Shown: positions 28,486-37,107, counted from the first letter of the stretch. The stretch is DNA of 64,000 bases from Granulicella sapmiensis (GCA_026225395.1 JAMFSR010000026.1:186001-250000); one strand, 5' to 3'. Numbers and translations: made by a program. The notes: generated by a model from the letters alone, not told the origin.

Positions 28486-29219
28486 GCCGCACCGCCTGTC
28501 TCAGCGAGAATCTCAGCCAGATGCATTGTCCGCACCTGTGAGCCTGAACGGTGCAGGCCGCCGTAAATCTGCATTAGGCATGAGTTATCGAGGGCCGTAA
28601 CCACTTCGGCGCCGGTTTGCACCACGCAGGCATCTTTTTCGGTAAGCATGGCGAGCGACACATCAGGATTCTTGACTGCGAACGTTCCACCAAAGCCGCA
28701 GCATTGTTCTTTTTGCGGAAGCTCAAACAGCGTAAGGTCGCGTACAGAACGCAGCAGCTTCACGGGCGCATCGCCCACATGCAACATGCGCAGCGAGTGG
28801 CAGGAAGGATGGTAGGTCACACTGTGCGCGAACGCTGCGCCGACATCTTCGACCCCGAGACAGTTCACCAGCAGCTCGGAGAACTCAAACACCCGTGGCA
28901 GCAGGCTTTTGACCTCGGCAATGAACTTCAGGTCGCCGTCGGCTTCAGCCATCATTTCGTAGTGCTCACGCATCATCGCGACGCAGGAAGCGGAAGGAAC
29001 GCAAACGGCCTCAGCATCGCGGAACATCTCCACAAACCGTCGCACCAACGGAACCGCTTCGCGATGGTACCCGGTGTTGTAGTGCATCTGTCCGCAGCAG
29101 GTTTGTTCTACCGGGAAAGCAACGGTATGGCCTAGCCGTTCGATGACGCGCGTGACTGCGATCCCGGTTTGTGGAAACAGGGTGTCGTTATAGCAGGCGA
29201 CAAAAAGCGAAATACGCAG
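28482..29219 (-). CDS. lutA: Lactate utilization protein A (CCG domain), CTG start
   Basis: A 245-residue protein with two cysteine-rich CCG domains (EQTCCGQMHYNTG and QCCGFGGTF, plus HPSCHSLR) of the LutA/GlpC type, part of the L-lactate oxidase. The first internal ATG (29087) would remove the first CCG motif. The frame stays open upstream and encodes RISLFVACYNDTLFPQTG, the expected family N-terminus. No in-frame ATG, GTG or TTG precedes it; CTG at 29219-29217 has GGAGG six bases before it and gives the usual family length, so CTG is the likely start. It follows rhaT by 59 bases. Confidence 0.9.
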   Translation of the reverse strand: MRISLFVACYNDTLFPQTGIAVTRVIERLGHTVAFPVEQTCCGQMHYNTGYHREAVPLVRRFVEMFRDAEAVCVPSASCVAMMREHYEMMAEADGDLKFIAEVKSLLPRVFEFSELLVNCLGVEDVGAAFAHSVTYHPSCHSLRMLHVGDAPVKLLRSVRDLTLFELPQKEQCCGFGGTFAVKNPDVSLAMLTEKDACVVQTGAEVVTALDNSCLMQIYGGLHRSGSQVRTMHLAEILAETGGAA

Positions 29220-29278
29220 GGAGGCCCTCCATTGCAGCGGCGATAGAGCCAGTTTACTAGTGAAACGCCAGCCGGGCT

Positions 29279-30433
29279 CTACAGCCCCCGGGATTTCAAT
29301 AGGCTACCGTACCCGACAACTACGGTAGATCCGATGAGCAACGCAAGACCGCAGCCGACCAGCAGGCGCGTTCGTACACTTGTGTCTTTCCATTCTTTCA
29401 GCGCAAGACCCCACAGGTTCGCGAAGATGATAATGCTCGCCATGTGCAGCGTCCAGCTGGCGAAATCATACTTGCCCATCTTCGTCTGTCCCATGGAATA
29501 GAAGAAGAATTGGAAGTACCAGATAACACCGGCGGCAGCGGCCAACAGGTAATTCCTGGTTAACACGTTGGGACTGATGCGTTGGGTGAGCTGCGTCATA
29601 TCGACGTCCATCAGCGTGTCGCCGGTGGTGGCGGCTGTGCCCATCGGGTTATCGCCCGGCTCGCCCGCAAACTGCCGGATCGACTTGTTGCGCATAATCA
29701 GGATCGCTGACCAGACAAGGTTCGTAACGAACCCGCCCCATAAGACGACAATCAACACCGGCAGATTGGAGTAAAGATCGGGCTTGCCCGCCGCCGCCAA
29801 CTCAAGCCGGGCTATATCAGCGATCGGCTTGCCTGCATCAAGACCGAACGCAAAAAACGAGCTCATGATCCCGGCAAAGATCGCGACGAAAAGCCCCTTC
29901 ACAAATGAGAAGTCGCGTTCCCCTGCGATCGCTTTATCGTCTTCGCTGACTTCCTTCTCTTTTGAGTATCCCGCTGCGCCGCTTACTGCAATCGCAAGCA
30001 GGCACATGCCCACTCCCGCGAGGATCGTGAGACCGGATTTCTCTGTAAGGATCGCGTGCATCTGCCCGTGATAGATGGGCGGAATGAGAGTGCCAAACGC
30101 CGTGCAGAAACCGAGCGCTATAGCGTAGCCCAATCCCAGGCCGAGGTAACGAATTGCCAGACCGAACGTGAGTCCGCCCACCCCCCAAAGCGCACCCCAG
30201 AAGACCGCCCAGCCAATGCTTGCAGACGGAGCGGCATGCAGAATGGCTGCAAGATGCGGCACACAGATGATTGCCAGCAGTGGGGGCGCGATCAGCCATG
30301 CGGCTACGCCCTGGATGATCCAGTAGATCTCCCACGACCATCGCTTGATGCCGCGGAACGGAATGAAGTTGCTGGCGGAGCAAAGGCCGCCGAGCCAGTG
30401 AAACATGACGCCGATGAACGGATTCGGACCCAC
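29279..30433 (-). CDS. rhaT: L-rhamnose/H+ symporter RhaT
   Basis: A 384-residue transporter with ten predicted membrane helices that imports L-rhamnose with protons. N-terminal motif FIPFRGIKRWSWEIYW, LGYAIALGFCTAFGTLIPP, and near the end YFQFFFYSMGQTKMGKYDFASW match RhaT. Start GTG 30433 is preferred: GAGG lies 6 bases upstream; the frame extends to 30451. It is the first gene of a likely rhaT-lutABC transcript and is divergent from rhaI. Confidence 0.93.
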   Translation of the reverse strand: MGPNPFIGVMFHWLGGLCSASNFIPFRGIKRWSWEIYWIIQGVAAWLIAPPLLAIICVPHLAAILHAAPSASIGWAVFWGALWGVGGLTFGLAIRYLGLGLGYAIALGFCTAFGTLIPPIYHGQMHAILTEKSGLTILAGVGMCLLAIAVSGAAGYSKEKEVSEDDKAIAGERDFSFVKGLFVAIFAGIMSSFFAFGLDAGKPIADIARLELAAAGKPDLYSNLPVLIVVLWGGFVTNLVWSAILIMRNKSIRQFAGEPGDNPMGTAATTGDTLMDVDMTQLTQRISPNVLTRNYLLAAAAGVIWYFQFFFYSMGQTKMGKYDFASWTLHMASIIIFANLWGLALKEWKDTSVRTRLLVGCGLALLIGSTVVVGYGSLLKSRGL

Positions 30434-30496
30434 AATTGACCTCGAGCGCACGCGAAAAACCGATGGACTCCAGCGGTTCCGTGCAGCGCTGTCATC

Positions 30497-30507
30497 CTAT
30501 CTGATAG
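30497..30507. promoter_or_regulatory. Palindrome in the rhaT/rhaI divergent region
   Basis: CTATCTGATAG is a perfect palindrome around one central base, lying 63 bases upstream of rhaT within the 234-base divergent region. It could be an operator for the rhamnose regulator; this is a guess from position. Confidence 0.3.
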
Positions 30508-30584
30508 CGGCAACGCTGGGGAACGAATTTCTCTCGCGGCAAATTTTCTTTGAAAAATGGCCCGAAAAGCGCAGATTACAAAGG

Positions 30585-30614
30585 TTGAAGACAAGACGTT
30601 TCAATACATATTAT
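30585..30614 (+). promoter_or_regulatory. Candidate promoter of rhaI
   Basis: TTGAAG (30585-30590), an 18-base spacer and TATTAT (30609-30614), 53 bases before the rhaI start, in an AT-rich patch. TTGAA and TTCAA form a small inverted repeat around the spacer start, which may be a regulator site. Confidence 0.55.
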
Positions 30615-30667
30615 AGTTCCCCTTGGGCGAGCGCCTCTCTCCGCGCCCCCAACGAGGTGCATTGCCC

Positions 30668-31861
30668 ATGTCCGCAGACGTACTCAAGACCCGTGTCTTC
30701 GCCGCGCTCGATTCCTTCGCCATCGAGATTCCGTCGTGGGGCTTTGCCAATACCGGAACCCGTTTCGGCAAGTTCACGCAGGCAGCGGCTGCTACCAGCA
30801 TCGAAGAAAAGTTCGCGGACGCCGCGGAAGTGAACCGCCTCACCGGCGTTACACCCACACTGGCGCTACACGTTTTGTGGGATCTCCCCAAAGGCGTCGC
30901 CGACGCCCCAAAAATCAAGGAACTCGAAGCGAAGACCGGCGTCCGTGCGGGCTCGATCAATCCGAACCTCTTCCAGGAAGCGGAATACAAGTACGGCTCC
31001 ATCTGCAACCCGAGTGCGGAGGTGCGCGAAAAGGCCACTGCCCACCTGATCGATTCGGTTGAAATCGGCAAGGCCCTCGGTTCGGCTGAGGTTTCCCTAT
31101 GGGTTGCCGATGGCTCCAACTATCCCGGCACGCAAAGCATGCGCCGCCGCATCGGCTGGATGAAGGAAGCCCTCGCGCGCGCACACGCCGCGCTCGCCCC
31201 CGACCAGATCATGCTCGTGGAATACAAGCCGTTCGAGCCGGCCTTCTACCATACCGACATCGCCGACTGGGGCATGGCGCTTGAGCTTTCGCGCTCCGCC
31301 GGCCCGCAGGCCAAGGTGCTTGTCGATACCGGCCACCACTACCAGGGCACCAACATCGAGCAGATCGTTGCCTGGCTCATCGAACTCAACGCGCTCGGCG
31401 GCTTCCACTTCAACGACCGCAAGTACGCCGACGACGATCTCACCCTCGGCTCGATCGATCCGTATCAGATATTCCGCATCTTCCATGAAATTCTCTTCGA
31501 GCAGAGCAAGGGCAGCGCCTTCAAAAAGCCGGCCTTCATGATCGACCAGAGCCACAACCTAAAGGGCAAGATCGAAGCCATGGTTCAGACCGTGGTCACG
31601 GCGCAGGAGCTGTACGCCAAGGCTGCCCTGGTCGATCAGGAAAAGCTCGTCGGCCTGCAGGATGCCTGCAGCCTTGTCGAAGCCGAGGAAGCCTTTCGCG
31701 GTGCCTTCTGGACCGACGTTCGCCCCTGGCTGCGCGAGTGGCGCGAACAGCGTGGCCTGGCTGCCGATCCGATGGCAGCCCTGCGCGCCGGCGGCTACGT
31801 CGAGCGCATTACCGCCGAGCGCAAAGAGAAAAATGCAGGCGGCGCAAGCTCTTACGCCTGA
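30668..31861 (+). CDS. rhaI: L-rhamnose isomerase (RhaI type)
   Basis: A 397-residue TIM-barrel isomerase that converts L-rhamnose to L-rhamnulose. Motifs of the RhaI/sugar-isomerase group are IEIPSWGFANTGTRFGKF, SINPNLFQ, WVADGSNYPG, LVEYKPFEPAFYHTD (metal ligand Glu), LVDTGHHYQGTNIEQI and GFHFNDRKYADDDLT, ending with MIDQSHNLKGKIE. ATG 30668 starts the domain directly; GTG-type extension to 30623 lacks support. Opens the plus-strand half of the rhamnose locus. Confidence 0.93.
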   Translation: MSADVLKTRVFAALDSFAIEIPSWGFANTGTRFGKFTQAAAATSIEEKFADAAEVNRLTGVTPTLALHVLWDLPKGVADAPKIKELEAKTGVRAGSINPNLFQEAEYKYGSICNPSAEVREKATAHLIDSVEIGKALGSAEVSLWVADGSNYPGTQSMRRRIGWMKEALARAHAALAPDQIMLVEYKPFEPAFYHTDIADWGMALELSRSAGPQAKVLVDTGHHYQGTNIEQIVAWLIELNALGGFHFNDRKYADDDLTLGSIDPYQIFRIFHEILFEQSKGSAFKKPAFMIDQSHNLKGKIEAMVQTVVTAQELYAKAALVDQEKLVGLQDACSLVEAEEAFRGAFWTDVRPWLREWREQRGLAADPMAALRAGGYVERITAERKEKNAGGASSYA

Positions 31862-31930
31862 GCATCGCGGGTTTCACAATGTGTAACACCGCACAAAAAA
31901 TCCATTAGGGGAATTAGCCATTCTTGTTGA

Positions 31931-31941
31931 TAATGGTGCCT
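31931..31941 (+). promoter_or_regulatory. TAATGGTGCCT element before the rhamnose regulator gene
   Basis: This 11-mer recurs with one change (TAATGGTGTCT) at 33277-33287 before rhaEW. A partial inverted match CCATTA lies about 30 bases upstream at 31902-31907. Candidate binding site of the adjacent regulator. Confidence 0.35.
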
Positions 31942-31973
31942 CACGCACGGCGACGTGTTGATCTGAGGTGAGA

Positions 31974-33194
31974 ATGGTTTCCAAAGGCAAGTCCAAGCGG
32001 TTGTACCTCATCCCCGTGCTGACAAAGTCGCTCGATATCCTCGAGCTTCTGCAGACTGAAAATCAGCCGATGGTGCTCGAAACCATCCATCGCCGCACCC
32101 GCATCTCGAAGACCACGGTCTACCGTATCCTCAAAACCTTGGTACACCGCGGCTACGTGGCGCAGACCTCTGACCGCCAGTACCGCCATATCGCTCGCCC
32201 CAAGAAGCTTCGCTTCGGCTTCGGCAGCCAGAGCGCGGAGATGCCATTCTCGGAAGCTGTCGCGGCCAGCCTGCGAAGCGCCGCCACGGCCGTCGGCATC
32301 GACCTGATCGTGCTGGACAATCGCTACGACGCCGATACCGCCAAGGAAAACGCGGAGACCTTCATCCGCGAGCGCGTGGACGTCATCATCGAGTTTCAGA
32401 TCGACGAGCACGCAGCGCCAATCATCGCTGACAAAATCGCCGAAGCCAGAATCCCACTCATCGCCGTCGACATTCCGCACCCCCACGCGGTCTACTTCGG
32501 CGTCGACAACTACCGTGTCGGCCGCGAAGCCGGCGGCCTGCTCGCCGATTACGCCATCAACCATTGGGGCGGCAAGATGGACTGGATCATCGGCCTCGAC
32601 ATCGAAGAAGCCGGTCCACTCGTGCAAAGCCGCATCACTGGCGCGTTTGAAGGCGTTCGTGCCCGGCTGCCCAGTCTTCCGGTCGAGTCCTTCGTCCGCA
32701 TCGACGGCCGCGGCATGCGCGACAGGAGCTACAAGGTGATCCTCGAGTTCCTCAATCGCCATCCCAAGGACAAGCACATCCTCATCGCCGCCGCGAACGA
32801 CACCAGCGCAATGGGCGCCATCGCCGCCGTGCGCGAACTGAAGCGCGAAAGGAGTGTCGCCGTAGTCGGGCAGGACTGCCTGGACGAGATGCTTGCCGAA
32901 ATGCAGCGGCCAGGCAGCCCCGCCATCGCGTCTATCTTCCACGAAGTCGGTCTCTATGGCACGCGCCTCATCGATATCGGCCTCGCCCTGCTGCGGGGAG
33001 AAACCGTAGCACCCTACAACTATGTAGAACATCGCGCCATCACTGCCGACCGCGCCTGGACGCTGCAGCAAAAAGAAGCGATCGCGGCAGAGTCGGTGAA
33101 CTCTCCTTTGGTGCGCCCGGAATCCACTTCTTCCATAGCGAAGCCGAAATCGAAGGCCACGCCGGCAAAGCGTCGAGCAAAAGCAGTCAAGTAA
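31974..33194 (+). CDS. Hybrid transcriptional regulator: IclR-like HTH plus sugar-binding domain
   Basis: A 406-residue protein. Residues about 8-65 form an IclR-type winged helix (LTKSLDILELLQ, RRTRISKTTVYRILKTLVHRGYV). Residues about 85-360 resemble the periplasmic-binding-protein fold of LacI-type effector domains (IDLIVLDNRYDADTAKENAE, VDVIIEFQIDEHAAPIIADKI, GVDNYRVGREAGGLLADY, AANDTSAMGAIAA, VGQDCLDEM). No signal peptide. The tail is Lys/Ala/Pro-rich. ATG 31974 has GAGGTG upstream. Position between rhaI and the aldolase suggests it senses rhamnose or an intermediate. I would name it rhaR only provisionally. Confidence 0.85.
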   Translation: MVSKGKSKRLYLIPVLTKSLDILELLQTENQPMVLETIHRRTRISKTTVYRILKTLVHRGYVAQTSDRQYRHIARPKKLRFGFGSQSAEMPFSEAVAASLRSAATAVGIDLIVLDNRYDADTAKENAETFIRERVDVIIEFQIDEHAAPIIADKIAEARIPLIAVDIPHPHAVYFGVDNYRVGREAGGLLADYAINHWGGKMDWIIGLDIEEAGPLVQSRITGAFEGVRARLPSLPVESFVRIDGRGMRDRSYKVILEFLNRHPKDKHILIAAANDTSAMGAIAAVRELKRERSVAVVGQDCLDEMLAEMQRPGSPAIASIFHEVGLYGTRLIDIGLALLRGETVAPYNYVEHRAITADRAWTLQQKEAIAAESVNSPLVRPESTSSIAKPKSKATPAKRRAKAVK

Positions 33195-33276
33195 AACCAG
33201 CGAACAACGCATACATACGGACGTTTTCGCCCCGTTCCTCATTTTGGAAACCATGTGCCTATAGAAATTGCTATCC

Positions 33277-33287
33277 TAATGGTGTCT
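33277..33287 (+). promoter_or_regulatory. TAATGGTGTCT element before rhaEW
   Basis: Ten of eleven bases match the element at 31931-31941 upstream of the regulator gene. It lies 56 bases before the rhaEW start, with ACCAT at 33250-33254 as a distant inverted half. Candidate operator. Confidence 0.35.
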
Positions 33288-33342
33288 AATCATCCCGGCA
33301 CAGGATCGCCGACTTTTCGCCGAACAGGACTCCAGAACCGCA

Positions 33343-35544
33343 ATGACAACCTCGAACAAACTCCGCTTTCTTGAAGACCGCTGGGACGATGCCGTCGCCT
33401 CAAAGCTTGATGCTCCTGAGCTGCTCCGCTACCGCTCGAACCTACTCGGTTCCGACCTTCGCCTGACCAACTTCGGCGGCGGCAACACCAGCTCGAAGAT
33501 CGAAGAGATCGATCCGCTCGACGGCCAGAAGAAGACCGTTCTCTGGGTCAAGGGCTCCGGCGGCGACCTCGGCAGCATCAAGCGTTCGGGTTTTGCCACG
33601 CTCTATCTCGACAAAGTTCTCGCGCTCACCAAGAGCTACAAAGGCGTTGAGCTTGAAGATGAGATCGTCGGCATGTACCCGCTCTGCACGTTCAACAACA
33701 ATCCGACGGCGGCTTCCATCGACACCCCGCTGCACGGTTTCCTGCCCGCGCCGCACGTCGACCATCTCCACCCCGACTGGGCGATCGCACTCGCGGCTTC
33801 AGCCAACGGCAAAGAGAAGATGGAAGAGTTCAACAAGCAGTTCGGCCACAAGATGGCATGGGTACCCTGGCAGCGTCCCGGTTTTGAGCTCGCAATGATG
33901 CTGAAGAAAGCTGTTGAAGAAACACCCGGCTGCGACGGCGTCGTTCTCGGCGGCCACGGCCTCTTTACGTGGGGCGACACGCAGCGCGAAAGCTACCTCA
34001 ACACCATCACCATCATCGACCAGCTTGGCCAGTTCATCGAAGAACACGCGAAGAAGAAGGGAATCAGCTTCGGCGGCGCGAAGCACACCTCACACGAAGA
34101 GCGTAAGAGCATCGCAGCCAAACTGATGCCCACCATCCGCGGCCGCGTCTCCGCAAAGCAGCGCACCATCGGCAGCTTCACCGACGCGCCGGATGTCCTC
34201 GCCTTCGTCAACTCGCACTCCGCCAAGCAGCTCGCGCACCTCGGCACCAGCTGCCCAGACCACTTCATCCGCACCAAGATTCGTCCGCTATTCCTCGATT
34301 GGGATCCGAAGAGCTCCGTAAGCGATCTCGAAGCCACCCTGGACCAGGCACTCGAAACTTACCGCGCCGAGTACGCCTCGTATTACAAGGCCCACGCACT
34401 GCCTGAGTCTCCCGCCATGCGCGACGCTAGTCCCACCGTCGTGCTCGTTCCCGGCGTCGGCATGTTCAGCTTCGGCAAGAACAAAACAGAGTCGCGCATC
34501 ACAGGCGAGTTCTACACCAACGCCATCCATGTGATGGAAGGCGCCGGCTCGCTGGATGGTGGCAAGCTTCCCGCGGAACTCCCGCAAGCCGGCTGCGCGC
34601 CGACCTCCGCTTTCAGCGTGCATGAGAACTACGTCGCCCTTCCGCCTAGCGAAGCCTTCCGAATCGAGTACTGGGCGCTTGAAGAAGCAAAGATTCGCCG
34701 CCAGCCGCCTGAGAAAGAACTGAGCCGCCGCATCGTGCTCGTCGTCGGCGGAGCAAGCGGCATCGGCCGTGAAACCGTTCTGCTCGCAGCCGAGCGCGGC
34801 GCGCACATCGTCGTCGCCGATCTCTCGCAGGAAGCCGCGCAGAAGGTCGCCGACGAAGCCAAAGCCATCGGCGGCAAGGAATGCGCCGTCGCCACAGCCA
34901 TCGATATCCGCAAGCGCGATGCCATCCAGTCAGCGCTCGCAGCCACAATCGCAGCCTTCGGCGGCATCGACCTGCTCATCAACACCGCCGCCATCTTCCC
35001 CACTTCGCCCGACGGCATCATCTCCGACGCGCAATGGGGCATCACGCTCGAAGTCAACGTCACGGCCAACTACCTGCTCACCGATGAAGCGCAGAAGATC
35101 TTCAAAGCGCAGGGCATCCCGGGCAGTGTCGTACTCACCAGCTCCGCGAACGCCGTCGTCGCCAAGCGCGGCACGGAAGCCTATGACGTCAGCAAGGCCG
35201 CGCTGAGCCACCTCGTGCGCGAACTGGCTATCACCTACTCGCCGCTGCTTCGTGTCAACGGCATCAGCCCGGCGACAGTCGTCAAGGGCTCCACGATGTT
35301 CCCGCGCGACCGCGTCAAAGCTTCTCTCACGAAGTACGGCATCCCATTCGACGAGAGCGGCACCGACGACGAAATCCGCAACCTGCTCGCGCACTTCTAC
35401 GCGCAGCGCACGCTCACGCATGTACCCATCGACCCCAAGGACTGCGCGGAAGCCATCCTCTTCGTCGGCGGCCCACGCGCTCCCGTAACCACAGGCCACC
35501 TCATCCCCGTCGACGGCGGTCTCACCGAGGCCTACCTGCGATGA
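33343..35544 (+). CDS. rhaEW: Fused rhamnulose-1-phosphate aldolase / short-chain dehydrogenase
   Basis: A 733-residue two-domain enzyme. The N-terminal class II aldolase half (to about 430) has TNFGGGNTSSK, the phosphate/zinc region HGFLPAPHVDHLHPDW and VLGGHGLFTWGD. The C-terminal half (about 465-733) is a classical SDR with VVGGASGIGRE, NTAAIFP and YDVSKAAL (YxxxK). The family splits rhamnulose-1-phosphate into DHAP and L-lactaldehyde; the dehydrogenase half is assigned to L-lactaldehyde oxidation to L-lactate. Its stop overlaps rhaB by 4 bases. The fused architecture is known in rhamnose clusters. Confidence 0.92.
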   Translation: MTTSNKLRFLEDRWDDAVASKLDAPELLRYRSNLLGSDLRLTNFGGGNTSSKIEEIDPLDGQKKTVLWVKGSGGDLGSIKRSGFATLYLDKVLALTKSYKGVELEDEIVGMYPLCTFNNNPTAASIDTPLHGFLPAPHVDHLHPDWAIALAASANGKEKMEEFNKQFGHKMAWVPWQRPGFELAMMLKKAVEETPGCDGVVLGGHGLFTWGDTQRESYLNTITIIDQLGQFIEEHAKKKGISFGGAKHTSHEERKSIAAKLMPTIRGRVSAKQRTIGSFTDAPDVLAFVNSHSAKQLAHLGTSCPDHFIRTKIRPLFLDWDPKSSVSDLEATLDQALETYRAEYASYYKAHALPESPAMRDASPTVVLVPGVGMFSFGKNKTESRITGEFYTNAIHVMEGAGSLDGGKLPAELPQAGCAPTSAFSVHENYVALPPSEAFRIEYWALEEAKIRRQPPEKELSRRIVLVVGGASGIGRETVLLAAERGAHIVVADLSQEAAQKVADEAKAIGGKECAVATAIDIRKRDAIQSALAATIAAFGGIDLLINTAAIFPTSPDGIISDAQWGITLEVNVTANYLLTDEAQKIFKAQGIPGSVVLTSSANAVVAKRGTEAYDVSKAALSHLVRELAITYSPLLRVNGISPATVVKGSTMFPRDRVKASLTKYGIPFDESGTDDEIRNLLAHFYAQRTLTHVPIDPKDCAEAILFVGGPRAPVTTGHLIPVDGGLTEAYLR

Positions 35545-36989
35545 GCACGCCGGAGGCTGTTCTCAACACGCCTTCGGACAAGCGCGCTCTCGTCGCCATC
35601 GATCTCGGCGCCGAGAGCTGTCGTGTCTCGCTCTTGCGCTGGCAGTCCGGCGAGCCGCAGTTCCACCTCGTGCATCGCTTCGCCAATCACGCGGGTGAGC
35701 GCGAGCATGGCTTGCACTGGGACATCGGCTGCATCCTCGACGGCCTCCACACCGGCCTTCGTCAATGCGCAGAGATCGCTACCGAAGGCATTCGCTCTAT
35801 CGCAGTCGATGGCTGGGCGGTCGACTACGTCCGCCTCAACGCAGAAGGGAAGCCCATCGGCGACCCGTTCTGCTATCGCGACGAGCGCACCGTCGCCTCC
35901 GAGCCTGCACTGCATGAGCGTCTCTCTGCCGAACGCATGCGGGAGATCACCGGCATCCAGCTCCTCCGCCTCAACACGGCCTACCAGATGGCCGCCGACG
36001 CGCCCTCATCCAAAAACCTTCGCTGGCTCAACCTTCCCGAGTACGTCCTCTATACGCTCGGCGGTCGCGCAGTCTCCGAGCGCACCAACGCCACGCACAC
36101 CCAGATGGTTGCGCTCGACGGCCAGTGGTCAGAAGAGATCTTCGCCGCTCTCAATCAATCCCCCGCCGACGCGCCGCCCATCGTCGAACCCGGAACAGAC
36201 GTCGGCCAGCTGCAAGGCGAACTAGCCTCGCTACCGGCCTTCGCCAACACACGTCTCATTGCACCCGCCTGCCACGACACAGCATCCGCCATCGCCGCCA
36301 TCCCCGATGCCAAAGACGACTGGGCCTACATCAGCTCCGGCACATGGTCGCTCGTTGGAACGCTGTTGAACAAGCCAGTAAACTCTGCCGCCGCACGCGA
36401 AGAGAACTTCACCAACCTCGGCGGCGCCGACGGTACCATCTGCTTCCACAAGAACGTAAACGGCATGTGGATGCTGCGCCAATGCATGGAAACCTGGGCC
36501 GAAGCCGGAACGACGCTTGACCTGCCGGAGCTTGTAGCAGCTGCCGCAGCAATCCCACCCCGCAACTACGTTCTCAACGTCGACGACCCCGACCTCTTAC
36601 TCCAGGGTCACATGCCCGAGCGCATCAACGCGCAGCTTCGTTCTCGCGGCCTGCCCGAACTCAATCCCAATCTAACCCACGCAGCCGAAATGGCCTCATT
36701 CCTCTTCCACAGCCTCGCCGCGCGCTACGCCGTCGTCCTTCGCAAAGTATCGGAGATCACCGGCAAGCACTTCCGCAGGCTCTACATCATGGGCGGCGGC
36801 AGCCAGAACGAGTTCCTCAACCGTCTCACAGCCGAAGCAACAGGCCTTGAAGTCTGCCGCGCCGGCACCGAGTGCTCGACCATCGGCAACTTCGCCATTC
36901 AGCTAGCCACGCTCGAACCCACATCCACATCACGCCCAGCAGCCGCCTGGGCTGCGAGTCTCGAAAGCGTACACCGGCCCACAGCGTAA
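35541..36989 (+). CDS. rhaB: L-rhamnulokinase (FGGY family)
   Basis: A 482-residue sugar kinase that phosphorylates L-rhamnulose at O1. AIDLGAESCRVSLL (phosphate-1 motif, typical of RhaB with GAES), SIAVDGWAVDYVRL, CYRDERT, ACHDTASAIAAIP, YISSGTWSLVG and IMGGGSQNEFLNRLTAEATG are visible. Start ATG 35541 overlaps the aldolase gene stop, so kinase and aldolase are coupled. Confidence 0.95.
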   Translation: MSTPEAVLNTPSDKRALVAIDLGAESCRVSLLRWQSGEPQFHLVHRFANHAGEREHGLHWDIGCILDGLHTGLRQCAEIATEGIRSIAVDGWAVDYVRLNAEGKPIGDPFCYRDERTVASEPALHERLSAERMREITGIQLLRLNTAYQMAADAPSSKNLRWLNLPEYVLYTLGGRAVSERTNATHTQMVALDGQWSEEIFAALNQSPADAPPIVEPGTDVGQLQGELASLPAFANTRLIAPACHDTASAIAAIPDAKDDWAYISSGTWSLVGTLLNKPVNSAAAREENFTNLGGADGTICFHKNVNGMWMLRQCMETWAEAGTTLDLPELVAAAAAIPPRNYVLNVDDPDLLLQGHMPERINAQLRSRGLPELNPNLTHAAEMASFLFHSLAARYAVVLRKVSEITGKHFRRLYIMGGGSQNEFLNRLTAEATGLEVCRAGTECSTIGNFAIQLATLEPTSTSRPAAAWAASLESVHRPTA

Positions 36990-37078
36990 ACAGCCCATCC
37001 CTCCCCAAGGGTTGTCGTCCCACGGGTGGCCGCCGCCGCGCAGCACAGAAACCCACGACGCTTCCTCTGTGCAAAGCC

Positions 37079-37107
37079 TTGACAGCCCCGATACGCTATC
37101 CTGAAAT
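37079..37107 (+). promoter_or_regulatory. Candidate promoter of the APC permease gene
   Basis: A perfect TTGACA (37079-37084), 17-base spacer and TGAAAT (37102-37107), 69 bases before the permease start. The -10 box matches four of six positions. Confidence 0.5.

Noticed and set aside
28482..29087. lutA as a truncated gene lacking its first CCG domain
   Set aside because: The missing N-terminus is present in frame upstream; only the start codon is unusual (CTG).
30591..30618. Possible dif (XerCD) site near the skew switch
   Set aside because: Only about 12 of 28 positions match the E. coli dif and the XerC arm is absent; the AT-rich core is better read as a -10 box for rhaI.
31941..33254. 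437-residue antisense frame over the rhamnose regulator
   Set aside because: Opposite strand of a convincing two-domain regulator; no Shine-Dalgarno and no recognisable domain.
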